Assembly: GCA_017465845.1 (NCBI GenBank)
Contig: JAFTVH010000052.1
Span: 1-64,000 of the forward strand
Direction: 5' to 3'
DNA: 64,000 bases
Source of the DNA: Lachnospiraceae bacterium
GTDB lineage: Bacteria; Bacillota; Clostridia; Lachnospirales; Lachnospiraceae
Positions 24,737 to 35,002 of the stretch are shown here, piece after piece (position 1 is the stretch's first letter; each line of letters starts with the position of its first letter). A program made the translations under genes and the position numbers. A model generated the notes under the pieces. It ran no database searches. It was given only the letters and a program-made list of their open reading frames with translations, and was not told the DNA's origin.

Positions 24737-26233
24737 ATGAGTTGGAAGAAAAATGGATTAAGCATTATTTTATGGGCTGCATTTCTGCTGGGGAGCAGTG
24801 CAGCCCTAATATATTTTTTCTATGATACTTTTCTGATGTGGGGATACAAAGGAAGTGCATGTATTCTGCCGGGAACAGGAATGTGGCTGATTCTATTATT
24901 CCTGTTTCTGCTTATCCGGGGTGTGGGAAAAATTCTGAATGAGCGGATAAAGCCGGCTTCACCGGTGTTATTGGCTGTATTGGAAGGCGTTTTGCACGTA
25001 GGCATTCTGGCAGCCGGCATCGGTATCAGGATATTCAGTATGCAATATGCAGGAGAAGAAGCTGCCTATTTTGATATGGCACTGGTAGCGGAGGGCAGCA
25101 CCATACCGCAAACGGTTCATGGTGCCACTTATGTATATCTTCATTTACTGAGAGGCCTGTTTTTGTTGGTTGGAAATAAGTGGATGGCAGGTATCTGGCT
25201 GCAGATTGTGCTGCAGATGATAGCAGCTGTTTTGATGTATCTTGCAATTGGCCAGATTGGCGGTAAGATGTCAGGTCTTACTTTTATGGCAGCCATGATG
25301 TTTTTACCGACAGAAATTTTGCGCGGTTTAACTTATTCACCCGATATGATGTATTTGTGTATATATGCAATCGGATTGGTCTGTGTGGCATCTTTTCTGA
25401 ATAAATATGCCGAAGGAGAGATGGTATCAATCTATGATGTCATCATACTGGTATTTTCGGGAGCCTGGATTGCATTTGTATGCTATCTTGATATCAGCGG
25501 TATTTCACTTCCTGTCATGGCTGTCAGTGCGTTGTGGCTTAGCAGACAGAAGAGTGAGAAGAAGTGTGCCAATGTGTGGATTGGTCTGTGCGTGTTGATT
25601 GGGGCTGCAGTGCTCTTTTATACCGGATATCTGGCATTATATGGATATTCCTGCGGAAAAGGTATTATTGATGTATGGAATAGTTTAATCCGCTTATACG
25701 CTATAAAAGGATATGACGAGTTATTCTGGATAGGAGAAAACGGAATGACGGTTTCTATTGTGCTATACAGTGGAATGCTATTAGCAGCATTTGCTTATTG
25801 GGCACATAGAAAGTCGGAAAAACTTTCTCCATGGATTTGTGCAGGATTAACGCTCTGCATACTGGAATATTTTCATATGCCGTCTGCTCAGTTGGATTCT
25901 TTTGGGCTGATGACATATGTAGCAGCCATCCTGTGCGGAATCGGTATTTCTGAAAGCATTTCATTCAGGAGAGAAACAAATGATGGACAGGCACTTTCCG
26001 GTGAAGTGGAAGAAATTCAGGAGGAAGGAACGATGCAGGTTGAAGAAGGAAAAGTTTCCGGTGATATGGAGTTTGTGGATCTGGGAGAAGGAAAAAAGAT
26101 TCAATTGATAGAAAATCCGCTTCCTATGCCCAAGAAGCATGTCAGAAAAGCAATGGAATATGGTTTTATTCCGGAAGAAGACATGATGCATTACGATATC
26201 GAAGTGGATGAGAATGACGATTACGATATTTAA
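24737..26233 (+). CDS. Polytopic membrane protein, likely GT-C-type partner
   Basis: A 498-residue protein with about ten to twelve hydrophobic segments between residues 8 and 400 and an acidic cytoplasmic tail of about 95 residues. An extracytoplasmic stretch follows the early helices (MQYAGEEAAYFDMALVAEG). Acidic residues in the first external loop and the position beside a DPM1/GtrB-like gene fit a GT-C glycosyltransferase that moves sugar from a lipid carrier to a surface polymer. The tail motif IENPLPMPKKHV recurs, as I recall, in Lachnospiraceae surface-polysaccharide membrane proteins. Function is inferred; no catalytic motif is certain. Confidence 0.6.
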   Translation: MSWKKNGLSIILWAAFLLGSSAALIYFFYDTFLMWGYKGSACILPGTGMWLILLFLFLLIRGVGKILNERIKPASPVLLAVLEGVLHVGILAAGIGIRIFSMQYAGEEAAYFDMALVAEGSTIPQTVHGATYVYLHLLRGLFLLVGNKWMAGIWLQIVLQMIAAVLMYLAIGQIGGKMSGLTFMAAMMFLPTEILRGLTYSPDMMYLCIYAIGLVCVASFLNKYAEGEMVSIYDVIILVFSGAWIAFVCYLDISGISLPVMAVSALWLSRQKSEKKCANVWIGLCVLIGAAVLFYTGYLALYGYSCGKGIIDVWNSLIRLYAIKGYDELFWIGENGMTVSIVLYSGMLLAAFAYWAHRKSEKLSPWICAGLTLCILEYFHMPSAQLDSFGLMTYVAAILCGIGISESISFRRETNDGQALSGEVEEIQEEGTMQVEEGKVSGDMEFVDLGEGKKIQLIENPLPMPKKHVRKAMEYGFIPEEDMMHYDIEVDENDDYDI

Positions 26234-26254
26234 AAGCGTAAGAAATCCCTGTAA

Positions 26255-26326
26255 TACTCAGAATGAAATAATTGATTTTGGTAACAATATGAAGGCCTGC
26301 ATTGCAGGCCTTTTAGATTCTGAGTA
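26255..26326 (+). terminator. Terminator after the glycosyltransferase pair
   Basis: Inner stem AAGGCCTGC (26292-26300) with GCAGGCCTT (26304-26312) and a three-base loop, followed by TT. An outer pairing TACTCAGAAT (26255-26264) with ATTCTGAGTA (26317-26326) encloses it. Confidence 0.7.
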
Positions 26327-26341
26327 AACAGGAGAGATGAT

Positions 26342-27037
26342 ATGGCGGACAAGGAAAATAAACAGGAAAAAATCGATGAGCAGGAACAGGCAGATAAGAG
26401 AATAGAAAAGACAGGGCAGTTGACACTTGATAATAACAGCCAAAAGCAGAATATCCATCTGCTTACGATTATCGGTGAAATTGAAGGTCACGATAATCTT
26501 TCCAATAATTCCAAAACCACAAAATATGAGCATGTCCTTCCTCAACTGGCAGCCATAGAAGACAGCAGTGAAATAAAAGGTGTATTGGTACTGTTAAACA
26601 CTATGGGCGGAGATGTGGAAGCAGGACTTGCAATTGCGGAGATGCTGGCTTCTTTAAGCAAACCTACGGTATCTCTCGTGTTGGGAGGCAGTCATTCCAT
26701 CGGTGTCCCAATTGCAGTCAGCACCGATTATTCTTATATCGTACCTACAGGAACGATGGTAATCCATCCGGTAAGAATGAATGGCATGGTTATCGGTGTT
26801 CCACAGACATTTGATTATTTTAAGCAGATACAGGATCGTATTACGGGATTTGTATGCAGTCATTGCAGAATCAGTCAGGAACATTTGGAAGGACTGATGA
26901 TGGAAACCGGTGTCTTGACCAAGGATGTAGGAACCATTCTGGTAGGGGAAGAGACTGTAAAACACGGAATCATTGATGAGGTAGGAGGAATTGATAAAGC
27001 GCTTGCCAAACTTCATCAGATGATAGATGAAAAATGA
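26342..27037 (+). CDS. tepA: ClpP-like protease TepA
   Basis: A 231-residue protein. After a charged N-terminal segment (about 1-35) it has a ClpP-like crotonase fold with LNTMGGDVEAGLAIAEML, GGSHSIGVPIAVSTDYSY (nucleophile Ser and oxyanion region) and GTMVIHPVRMNG (His). In Bacillus, TepA is a cytoplasmic ClpP relative linked to protein secretion and spore germination, encoded beside spoIIIE, as here. GGAGAGAT precedes the start. The family is well recognised but its substrates are poorly known. Confidence 0.88.
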   Translation: MADKENKQEKIDEQEQADKRIEKTGQLTLDNNSQKQNIHLLTIIGEIEGHDNLSNNSKTTKYEHVLPQLAAIEDSSEIKGVLVLLNTMGGDVEAGLAIAEMLASLSKPTVSLVLGGSHSIGVPIAVSTDYSYIVPTGTMVIHPVRMNGMVIGVPQTFDYFKQIQDRITGFVCSHCRISQEHLEGLMMETGVLTKDVGTILVGEETVKHGIIDEVGGIDKALAKLHQMIDEK

Positions 27038-27039
27038 TG

Positions 27040-27068
27040 GTGACAAGTTGCAGGAAAAATGTTATACT
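27040..27068 (+). promoter_or_regulatory. Promoter of the FtsK/SpoIIIE gene
   Basis: GTGACA (27040-27045), 17 bases, TATACT (27063-27068), 45 bases before ATG 27113. A moderate match to a housekeeping promoter. Confidence 0.5.
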
Positions 27069-27112
27069 AATGTTTGATATAAATTTATCAAAAAGATAAG
27101 GGGTAGGATGGT

Positions 27113-29893
27113 ATGGCATCAACATCAGGCAAAAAGACATCGTCTTCCAAAAAGAATACGACGCAGAGAAAGCCTGCAAAGCGCAGTACTTCGGGAAAAT
27201 CATCTGCCGCAAAAAAGAAGAATACAGCGAAACAGGCTGCCAGAGACAGTGAAATGTTTCGTGAGATTGGTTTAATTGTATTATTTGTGGCAATGGTATT
27301 CCTGTTTCTTTGTAATTTTGGTATAATCGGCCCTGTAGGGAATACAATCAGCGGAGTGATGTTCGGACTGTTTGGATTTACCGCTTACATTGTTCCAGTT
27401 ATATTGTTTGCAGGGACAGCGTTCTGGTTTGCCAATGAAGGAAATCCCACGGCAATTCGTAAGATAATAGCCGGTGCAGTACTTTTTATTATGCTGGGAA
27501 TTATATTCGATCTGATAGCCGGTACTGCTTCAGAGATGATAAAATATGACATTAAGCATCTGTATGAGCTTAGTCTTGGATCAAGGAATGGCGGTGGCTG
27601 CATTGCAGGAAGTGTAAGTTACTTATTGCAGCAATATCTGGAGACCATTGGGACGATATTGGTAGTGGCTCTTTTCTCTCTGATCAGTATCATTCTTCTG
27701 ACGGAGAAATCTTTGCTAAAAGGAATGAAAGAAAGCGGTTCCCGAATCAGGGAGAGATCCAGGGAAGATGCTGAGTACAGACGTGAGATGGCGCAGGTTC
27801 GTCGGGAAGAGCAGGAGGAACGTGCCCAGATTCGTCGGGAAGAACAGGCGATTAGAGCTAAACAGCGTCGGGAAGAACTGGAAGAATCCAGAATCCGGCG
27901 TGCAGAAGAGTTAAAGAAACGCGAAGAAGAACGCAAGTTAAGAGCAGAAATAAAAGAAAATGATAAAATTCTGAGGATGGATAAAAAAGCCAGTGGTGTG
28001 ATGTTCAACACAGAACTGGAGAGGCCCAAGTCGAATCATAGGGATGATATCCATGAGATAACGTTGGAAGACCTGGAAGGAGCAAGACGTGAAGCATATG
28101 AACTTCATTCTGTCGACGAGGAAGAGATAGAAGAAGTCCCTGCATTTCAGGAGCCGGATTTTGATTTTGACAAGATTCAGATCCGGTCTGCCCGTCAAAT
28201 GACTATAGTTGAGTCTGATGAGAAGAAGGCTGAGGAAGTCAGACAGGTGGAGCGTGAGGAGGTTCTTCTGGACCATGATACTCAGGCTATCAGAGTACAT
28301 AGTGAAGCAACTGAAAAGTCCCGTCCGGTGGCGAAGCCTGCTGGAAATACGTGTGCGGAATCAGGTGCATCGGAACACGATTCCGGTGAAAACGAGATCC
28401 GAAAAGAGATGCAGAATAAGGTGCCCAGGAAATATATTTTCCCGCCTTTGTCCAGATTACAAAGAGGAACAGCCGCCAATGCGGATTCTACGAGGGAATT
28501 GAAAGAGACTGCCATGAGGCTGCAGCAGACATTGAATACTTTTGGTGTCAGAGTAACGATTACAGATATCAGTCAGGGACCTAGTGTTACAAGATATGAG
28601 CTTCAGCCGGAACAGGGCGTGAAGGTCAGTAAAATTGTGAATCTGGCAGATGATATCAAGCTGAATCTTGCAGCTACGGATATCCGTATTGAGGCACCGA
28701 TTCCCGGTAAAGCTGCCATCGGTATCGAAGTGCCAAATAAAGAAAATACACCGGTTGCTTTAAGAGACCTGTTAGAAAGCAGTCAGTTCCGTGATTTCCA
28801 ATCCAATCTGGCTTTTGCGGTTGGTAAGGATATTGCAGGTCAGGTGGTAGTGGCTGATATTGCCAAGATGCCACATATGCTGATCGCAGGTGCTACAGGA
28901 TCCGGTAAATCAGTATGCATTAATACTTTGATTATGAGTATTCTCTATAAAGCTCATCCTGATGATGTGAAGCTGATTATGGTAGATCCGAAAGTGGTAG
29001 AACTGAGCGTCTATAATGGTATTCCGCATTTGCTGATTCCTGTAGTGACGGATCCTAAGAAAGCATCTGCGGCACTTCATTGGGGTGTGTCAGAAATGAC
29101 AGACCGATATAAGAAGTTTGCGGATTTCAATGTACGTGACTTGAAAGGATATAATAAGAAAGTCGAAGAAATGAGGGAGAAGGGACAGGAGGATGCTCCG
29201 GCCAAGATGCCTCAGATAGTGATTATTGTAGATGAGCTGGCGGATTTGATGATGGTATCTCCCGGAGAAGTGGAAGAATCAATCTGCCGACTGGCTCAGT
29301 TGGCAAGAGCGGCAGGTATTCACCTTATCATTGCAACCCAGAGACCCAGTGTAGATGTTATCACCGGTCTGATTAAGGCAAATATGCCCAGCCGCGTGGC
29401 TTTCTCTGTATCCAGCGGTGTGGACTCCCGTACCATTCTGGATATGAACGGTGCCGAAAAGCTTTTAGGAAAGGGTGATATGCTTTTTTATCCTCAGGGA
29501 TATTCCAAGCCTGCCCGTATTCAGGGTGCTTTTGTGTCAGATAAAGAAGTATCGGATGTGGTGGATTTCCTGAAAAATCAGGCGATCGGCAATGTTTATG
29601 CTGAAGACATAGAAGAGAAAATTAAGAGTATGGGAAGCAGCAGTTCAGGCGGTTCAGGCAGTTCTGCGGATGAAAGAGATGAATATTTTGCAGAAGCCGG
29701 TAAGTTTATTATCGATAAGGACAAAGCCTCCATTGGTATGCTGCAGAGAGTATTAAAGATTGGATTTAACCGTGCTGCCAGAATTATGGATCAGCTTGCT
29801 GAATATGGCGTTGTCGGGGAAGAGGAAGGAACAAAGCCCCGTAAGGTATTAATGAGTATGGAACAATTTGAACAGTTGTTGGAGGAAATCTGA
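27113..29893 (+). CDS. FtsK/SpoIIIE DNA translocase
   Basis: A 926-residue protein that pumps chromosomal DNA through the division or sporulation septum. It starts with a Lys/Ser-rich basic tail (about 1-45), then four membrane helices (about 48-200). A highly charged linker (about 210-290) contains near-repeats built on RREEQ, followed by an acidic linker. The RecA-like motor has Walker A GATGSGKSVC (about 592) and Walker B IVIIVDELADLM. The C-terminal gamma winged helix reads KASIGMLQRVLKIGFNRAARIMDQLAEYG split over about 868-896, which binds orienting DNA sequences. Gene order with tepA matches the spoIIIE locus of Bacillus. Confidence 0.93.
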   Translation: MASTSGKKTSSSKKNTTQRKPAKRSTSGKSSAAKKKNTAKQAARDSEMFREIGLIVLFVAMVFLFLCNFGIIGPVGNTISGVMFGLFGFTAYIVPVILFAGTAFWFANEGNPTAIRKIIAGAVLFIMLGIIFDLIAGTASEMIKYDIKHLYELSLGSRNGGGCIAGSVSYLLQQYLETIGTILVVALFSLISIILLTEKSLLKGMKESGSRIRERSREDAEYRREMAQVRREEQEERAQIRREEQAIRAKQRREELEESRIRRAEELKKREEERKLRAEIKENDKILRMDKKASGVMFNTELERPKSNHRDDIHEITLEDLEGARREAYELHSVDEEEIEEVPAFQEPDFDFDKIQIRSARQMTIVESDEKKAEEVRQVEREEVLLDHDTQAIRVHSEATEKSRPVAKPAGNTCAESGASEHDSGENEIRKEMQNKVPRKYIFPPLSRLQRGTAANADSTRELKETAMRLQQTLNTFGVRVTITDISQGPSVTRYELQPEQGVKVSKIVNLADDIKLNLAATDIRIEAPIPGKAAIGIEVPNKENTPVALRDLLESSQFRDFQSNLAFAVGKDIAGQVVVADIAKMPHMLIAGATGSGKSVCINTLIMSILYKAHPDDVKLIMVDPKVVELSVYNGIPHLLIPVVTDPKKASAALHWGVSEMTDRYKKFADFNVRDLKGYNKKVEEMREKGQEDAPAKMPQIVIIVDELADLMMVSPGEVEESICRLAQLARAAGIHLIIATQRPSVDVITGLIKANMPSRVAFSVSSGVDSRTILDMNGAEKLLGKGDMLFYPQGYSKPARIQGAFVSDKEVSDVVDFLKNQAIGNVYAEDIEEKIKSMGSSSSGGSGSSADERDEYFAEAGKFIIDKDKASIGMLQRVLKIGFNRAARIMDQLAEYGVVGEEEGTKPRKVLMSMEQFEQLLEEI

Positions 29894-29978
29894 TACTTTC
29901 AAATATTATATAAAGAAGCATAAAAAGTAATAAAGTATAAGAGAGGCGCTTAAAGCCGGTATACAGGAGGAGAAAAGG

Positions 29979-31649
29979 ATGAAGACTGATATTCAGATTG
30001 CACAGGAAGCTGTGATGGAGCCGATTACTGAGGTTGCTGCCAGAATTGGTATTGCACCTGACGAGCTGGAATTATACGGTAGATATAAGGCCAAGATTTC
30101 TGATGAATACATGGAGAAGATTAAGGATAACCCGGATGGAAAACTGATTCTTGTAACAGCTATCAACCCTACCCCGGCAGGAGAAGGTAAGACCACCACA
30201 AGTGTGGGACTTGGACAGGCTTTTGGCAAATTGGGTAAGAAAGCTGTGATTGCTTTAAGAGAGCCTTCACTGGGACCTTGCTTCGGCATCAAGGGTGGTG
30301 CAGCCGGAGGCGGATATGCCCAGGTAGTGCCTATGGAAGATTTGAACCTTCACTTTACAGGAGATTTCCATGCGATTACTTCTGCTAATAATTTGCTTGC
30401 AGCACTTTTGGACAACCACATCCAGCAGGGCAATGAGCTTCAGATCGATACCAGACAGATTGTATGGAAGCGTTGTATGGATATGAACGACAGAGTATTG
30501 CGTAATATCGTGGTAGGACTTGGAAATAAACTGGACGGAGTTGTAAGAGAAGATCATTTTGTTATTACGGTAGCAAGTGAAATCATGGCGATTCTTTGTC
30601 TGGCAGACGACATGAAGGATCTGAAGGAAAGATTATCCAGAATCGTTGTAGCTTATAATTATGCCGGAGAACCTGTTACCGCAGGTGATCTGAAAGCAGT
30701 AGGCGCCATGGCTGCGCTGTTAAAGGACGCACTGAAGCCTAATCTGATTCAGACACTGGAGCATACTCCTGCATTGGTTCACGGAGGACCTTTTGCTAAT
30801 ATTGCACATGGCTGTAATTCCGTAAGAGCTACCAAAACTGCTTTGAAAATGGCTGATTACTGCATCACTGAGGCAGGCTTTGGTGCTGACCTGGGTGCTG
30901 AGAAATTTTATGATATTAAGTGCCGTATGGCAGGACTTAAGCCAGCAGCAACAGTGCTTGTAGCTACTATCAGAGCCCTGAAATATAACGGCGGTGTAGC
31001 TAAAACAGAACTTTCTGCTCCAAATTTGGAGGTATTGAAGAAAGGTATTGTGAACTTAGAGAAGCATATCGAGAATCTGCAGAAATTTGGTGTGCCTGTA
31101 GTTGTTACCTTGAATTCTTTCATTACTGATACTGAGGAAGAGGTTGCATTTGTGAAGCAGTTCTGCGAGGAAAGAAACTGTGAATTTGCGCTTTCAGAAG
31201 TATGGGAGAAAGGCGGAGAGGGCGGTATTGCTCTGGCTGAAAAGGTACTTGAGACCATTGAAAAGAAGGAAAGCAATTTCCATGTTCTGTATGAAAACGA
31301 GAAGAGCCTGAAGGAGAAGATTACTACCGTAGCAAAGGAAATCTATGGTGCTGCCAGTGTGAATTTTGCTCCTGCAGCTGCTAAGCAGCTTGCCAAGATT
31401 GAGCAGATGGGCTTTGGTAATTTCCCTGTATGTATGGCCAAGACGCAGTATTCTCTGTCTGATGATCCGGCACTGTTAGGAAGACCGGAAGGTTTTGAGA
31501 TGAATGTCAGAGAAGTATATGTATCCGCAGGTGCAGGTTTTGTAGTAGTACTTACCGGTACTGTTATGACCATGCCTGGATTGTCCAAGCAACCGGCAGC
31601 TTTTGGCATTGATGTGGATGATGATGGAAAGATTGTGGGCTTATTCTAA
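29979..31649 (+). CDS. fhs: Formate-tetrahydrofolate ligase
   Basis: A 556-residue enzyme that joins formate to tetrahydrofolate using ATP. The P-loop-like [16 protein letters not shown] (about 63-78), [20 protein letters not shown] and the conserved [14 protein letters not shown] are visible. Length is normal. AGGAGG precedes the start. It is followed 70 bases later by folD, making a one-carbon unit module. No other Wood-Ljungdahl genes lie in the window, so it may serve purine and serine metabolism or formate use rather than acetogenesis. Confidence 0.96.
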   Translation: MKTDIQIAQEAVMEPITEVAARIGIAPDELELYGRYKAKISDEYMEKIKDNPDGKLILVTAINPTPAGEGKTTTSVGLGQAFGKLGKKAVIALREPSLGPCFGIKGGAAGGGYAQVVPMEDLNLHFTGDFHAITSANNLLAALLDNHIQQGNELQIDTRQIVWKRCMDMNDRVLRNIVVGLGNKLDGVVREDHFVITVASEIMAILCLADDMKDLKERLSRIVVAYNYAGEPVTAGDLKAVGAMAALLKDALKPNLIQTLEHTPALVHGGPFANIAHGCNSVRATKTALKMADYCITEAGFGADLGAEKFYDIKCRMAGLKPAATVLVATIRALKYNGGVAKTELSAPNLEVLKKGIVNLEKHIENLQKFGVPVVVTLNSFITDTEEEVAFVKQFCEERNCEFALSEVWEKGGEGGIALAEKVLETIEKKESNFHVLYENEKSLKEKITTVAKEIYGAASVNFAPAAAKQLAKIEQMGFGNFPVCMAKTQYSLSDDPALLGRPEGFEMNVREVYVSAGAGFVVVLTGTVMTMPGLSKQPAAFGIDVDDDGKIVGLF

Positions 31650-31718
31650 AGAGCAGACAGCAATGGCTGAATAATCTGATAGTTTTATGGTGTTTTTATA
31701 AATGAAAAGGAGACAGAT

Positions 31719-32567
31719 ATGACACAAGTAATTGACGGAAAGCAGATATCTGCTCGGATAAAGGATGAATTAAAGGAAAAGGTAGCATGGCTGAAGGAAC
31801 AGGGAACAGAAGTAACACTTGCTGTAATTCAGGTGGGTAAGGACCCTGCTTCCAGCGTATATGTGAACAATAAGAAGAAAGCATGCGAATACATTGGAAT
31901 CAGGTCTTTGAGTTATGAGATCCCGGAGGAAACGTCTGAGAAGGAGCTTCTTGAACTGATTGATGAACTCAACAACAGGCAGGATGTAAACGGTATTCTG
32001 GTGCAGCTTCCTTTGCCCGGGCATATAGACGAAGAAAAGGTACTGGATAGAATTAGTCCGTTAAAAGATGTTGATGGTTTTCATCCACAAAATGTAGGTG
32101 CATTGTGTATTGGTAAGTCGGGCTTTGTATCCTGTACACCGGCAGGAATCATTCAGCTTCTGAAGCGTTCGGGAATCGAAATTGCAGGAAAAGAATGTGT
32201 GGTTATCGGACGAAGCAATATTGTGGGAAAGCCTATGGCACTTTTGCTGCTTCGTGAGAATGGAACAGTGACGATAGCGCACAGCAGAACAAAGGATTTG
32301 AAAGAGATAACCAGAAGAGCAGATATTCTGGTAGCTGCCGTAGGGAGACCTAAGATGATTACGGCAGACTATGTAAAAGAGGGTGCGGTTGTAATTGATG
32401 TGGGAATTCATCGTAACGAAAATAATAAGTTGTGTGGGGACGTTGATTACGACAGTGTGGCACCCAAATGTAGTGCAATAACTCCGGTTCCGGGAGGAGT
32501 AGGGCCTATGACCATCGCCATGCTGATGCACAATTGTGTAGAAAGCGTATCTCTGCAGAAAATGTAG
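31719..32567 (+). CDS. folD: Methylene-THF dehydrogenase/methenyl-THF cyclohydrolase
   Basis: A 282-residue bifunctional enzyme interconverting 5,10-methylene-, methenyl- and 10-formyl-tetrahydrofolate with NADP. It has ASSVYVNNKKKACEYIGI (catalytic Tyr/Lys region, about 45-62), VNGILVQLPLPGHI, DVDGFHP and the nucleotide-binding GRSNIVGKPMALLLL (about 165). TPVPGGVGPMTIAML closes the sequence. AAAAGGAG precedes the ATG. It completes the pathway step after Fhs. Confidence 0.95.
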   Translation: MTQVIDGKQISARIKDELKEKVAWLKEQGTEVTLAVIQVGKDPASSVYVNNKKKACEYIGIRSLSYEIPEETSEKELLELIDELNNRQDVNGILVQLPLPGHIDEEKVLDRISPLKDVDGFHPQNVGALCIGKSGFVSCTPAGIIQLLKRSGIEIAGKECVVIGRSNIVGKPMALLLLRENGTVTIAHSRTKDLKEITRRADILVAAVGRPKMITADYVKEGAVVIDVGIHRNENNKLCGDVDYDSVAPKCSAITPVPGGVGPMTIAMLMHNCVESVSLQKM

Positions 32568-32575
32568 GAGTTTTT

Positions 32576-34072
32576 ATGAAATGTCCAAATTGTGGCGAGG
32601 ATATGCCGGACGACTCATGGTATTGTGAGAAATGTGGCTGCGATATCCATATTGTACCTGATTATGATCTGGAACTGGAAAGTAACATTTTAGAATCAAT
32701 TGAATACATAGCGGCAGATGTTCGCTCAGGGCAAGCTTCTCAGGATCAAGCTGACAAGGAAAGTAAGAATACTCCAGAAAATTGTCATACTAATGGAACA
32801 ATAGCCGGGACAAAGCAAAAACAGAAATATATCGTAAAGATAGCTTACGGAGTATGCTGTTTAGGGCTTATTCTGGCATTTGTGGTGACGGGTATCAGCC
32901 TGGGGCACTACTATTCTTATGATTATCAAATACAGCGTGCAGTATCGTGCATGTCAAAGGAACAGTATACTGAGGCGATAACATATTACTTGCGAGCCCT
33001 GGAGTTGGAGAAAACTGATGTAGAAGTAGTTTTTTTGCTGGCGGAAGCCTATCTGCAAAAAGGCAATAAAATAGAATATGAATATTTGCTGAGAGAGATT
33101 ATCCGCAATTCATCCAGCAGTCAGGAACAGTTGGATCGGGCATATGGGAAGCTTATTGCAATCTATAAAGCTCGCGAGGAATATGATGCGATTAATGAAA
33201 TTCTGCTGCTTAGTGAGAATACTGCAATCAGGACTGCTTATCAGACTTATCTTGCTGCTTCGCCAAGATTCAGTTACGAAGAAGGTGATTATGATAAGGC
33301 AGTACCTCTTAAACTATCTTCGGATACCATAGGGAGAATCTATTATACTACAGATGGCAGTGACCCGGATATCAATAGTAGTCTGTACACTGCGCCAATA
33401 CTAATTGATTCACCTAATACCGTAATAAAAGCGGTAGCAGTTAATGAATATGGTATTTACAGCGAGATAGTTACTAAGACTTATAATGTCAAGATAGATA
33501 TGGAAGAGGCACCGAAAATCAGTGTAATCAGTGGGACATATTATATGCCTATGATGATAGAGGTGCTGGAAGCTGATGGCAGAGATGTTTATTACACTAC
33601 AGACGGTACGCAGCCCAATCTGCATTCTAATCTGTACACAGGGCCCATTCCTATGCCTTTGGGCAGGAGCATCTATAATTTTGCTTATGTGGATGAAAGT
33701 GGAAATCGTGGTTTGGCGGCTGAAAGAAGATATTATCTTAAACTGGAAACTGCTGTGTCCATAGAAGAAGCACAGGCACTGGTTGTGGAATGCATGATGA
33801 TGCAGCAGAAAATATATAATGCTGAGGGGAAAATTTCCACAAGTTCTTCGGCCAGCTATCTTTATGAATATCAGTATGTCATCAGTATAAAAGAACAGGG
33901 CAATTTTTATGTGATTGCCGAAAGCTTTATGGATGGAAAAGGTGTAAAAAATAAGACAGGAAGCTATTATGCAGTGAGTGTCAATGAAAAAAGATGCTTT
34001 AAATTATCGATTGATGGAAATAACAACTATTCAATAGTTGAAATTTTAATAGACTCCCCACAAGAGGGATAA
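32576..34072 (+). CDS. Zinc-ribbon, membrane, TPR and chitobiase-C-type protein
   Basis: A 498-residue protein. The start at ATG 32576 follows TAGGAG; folD ends eight bases earlier. It begins with a zinc ribbon (CPNCGEDMPDDSWYCEKCG, residues 3-21), then a linker, one membrane helix (about 100-120, AYGVCCLGLILAFVVTG) and two or three TPR-like helices (about 130-225). Two repeats of the CHB_HEX_C_1 type follow, marked by YYTTDGSDPDINSSLYTAP and YYTTDGTQPNLHSNLYTGP. The end is a small beta domain. With the zinc ribbon inside, the repeats would lie outside. A cell-envelope sensing or scaffolding role is possible; no enzyme activity is evident. Confidence 0.7.
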   Translation: MKCPNCGEDMPDDSWYCEKCGCDIHIVPDYDLELESNILESIEYIAADVRSGQASQDQADKESKNTPENCHTNGTIAGTKQKQKYIVKIAYGVCCLGLILAFVVTGISLGHYYSYDYQIQRAVSCMSKEQYTEAITYYLRALELEKTDVEVVFLLAEAYLQKGNKIEYEYLLREIIRNSSSSQEQLDRAYGKLIAIYKAREEYDAINEILLLSENTAIRTAYQTYLAASPRFSYEEGDYDKAVPLKLSSDTIGRIYYTTDGSDPDINSSLYTAPILIDSPNTVIKAVAVNEYGIYSEIVTKTYNVKIDMEEAPKISVISGTYYMPMMIEVLEADGRDVYYTTDGTQPNLHSNLYTGPIPMPLGRSIYNFAYVDESGNRGLAAERRYYLKLETAVSIEEAQALVVECMMMQQKIYNAEGKISTSSSASYLYEYQYVISIKEQGNFYVIAESFMDGKGVKNKTGSYYAVSVNEKRCFKLSIDGNNNYSIVEILIDSPQEG

Positions 34073-34084
34073 GAGAGGTGTGTA

Positions 34085-34963
34085 ATGTATAAGATTGTAA
34101 AAGCAAAAGAGCTGACCACGAACATTTATCTGATGGATGTGGAAGCCCCAAGAGTAGCAAAGCACTGTGAACCGGGACAATTTGTAATTGTCCGAATGGA
34201 TGAAGAAGGTGAAAGAATTCCCCTGACGATCTGTGACTACAACAGAGAGAAGGGAACAGTGACCATCGTGTTCCAGACTGTTGGTGCCGGAACCATGATG
34301 ATGGCGCATCTGAAAGAGGGCGATAGCTTCCATGATTTTGTAGGACCTTTAGGATGCCCTTCAGAACTTGTAAAAGAAGATCAGGAAACTTTAAAACAGA
34401 AAAAGATTCTGTTTGTAGCAGGTGGTGTAGGTGCTGCACCTGTATATCCTCAGGTGAAATGGCTGCATGAACATGGTGTTGCTGCTGATGTTATTGTCGG
34501 AAGTAAGACCAAAGATCTGCTGATTCTGGAAAAGGAAATGGAAGCAGTAGCAGGTAACTTGTATGTAACTACCGATGATGGTTCCTATGGCAGAAGCGGT
34601 ATGGTAACTCAGGTTATTAAGGATTTAATTGCGGAAGGCAAGCAGTATGATGTATGCATCGCGATCGGACCTATGATCATGATGAAATTTGTATGCCTGC
34701 TGACAAAAGAGCTTGAGATTCCTACCATTGTCAGTCTGAATCCTATTATGGTAGACGGAACCGGTATGTGCGGTGCTTGTCGTGTATCTGTAGGCGGTGA
34801 AGTGAAATTTGCCTGCGTAGATGGTCCTGAATTCGATGGTCATAAGGTAAACTTTGATGAAGCTATGAGACGTCAGCAGATGTATAAGACTCAGGAGGGA
34901 AGAGACATCCTGAAGCTGGAAGAGGGCGACACTCACCATGGCGGCTGCGGTCAATGTGAATAA
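34085..34963 (+). CDS. nfnA: NfnA: small subunit of NADH-dependent ferredoxin:NADP oxidoreductase
   Basis: A 292-residue flavoprotein of the ferredoxin-NADP reductase type. The FAD domain has GQFVIVRMDEEGERIPLTI, the NAD domain has VAGGVGAAPVYPQVKWL and VCIAIGPMIMMKFV. The C-terminal [2Fe-2S] cluster region has GTGMCGACRVSVGGEVKFAC. The last residues (HHGGCGQCE) are Cys-rich. With the next gene it forms the electron-bifurcating NfnAB enzyme, which couples NADH and reduced ferredoxin to make NADPH. Sulfide dehydrogenase subunit B is the homologous alternative name. AGAGAGGTG lies before the ATG. Confidence 0.85.
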   Translation: MYKIVKAKELTTNIYLMDVEAPRVAKHCEPGQFVIVRMDEEGERIPLTICDYNREKGTVTIVFQTVGAGTMMMAHLKEGDSFHDFVGPLGCPSELVKEDQETLKQKKILFVAGGVGAAPVYPQVKWLHEHGVAADVIVGSKTKDLLILEKEMEAVAGNLYVTTDDGSYGRSGMVTQVIKDLIAEGKQYDVCIAIGPMIMMKFVCLLTKELEIPTIVSLNPIMVDGTGMCGACRVSVGGEVKFACVDGPEFDGHKVNFDEAMRRQQMYKTQEGRDILKLEEGDTHHGGCGQCE

Positions 34964-35002
34964 TTATGTGCGATTTTCAGAAAGAGATAATTGGAGGATA
35001 AC

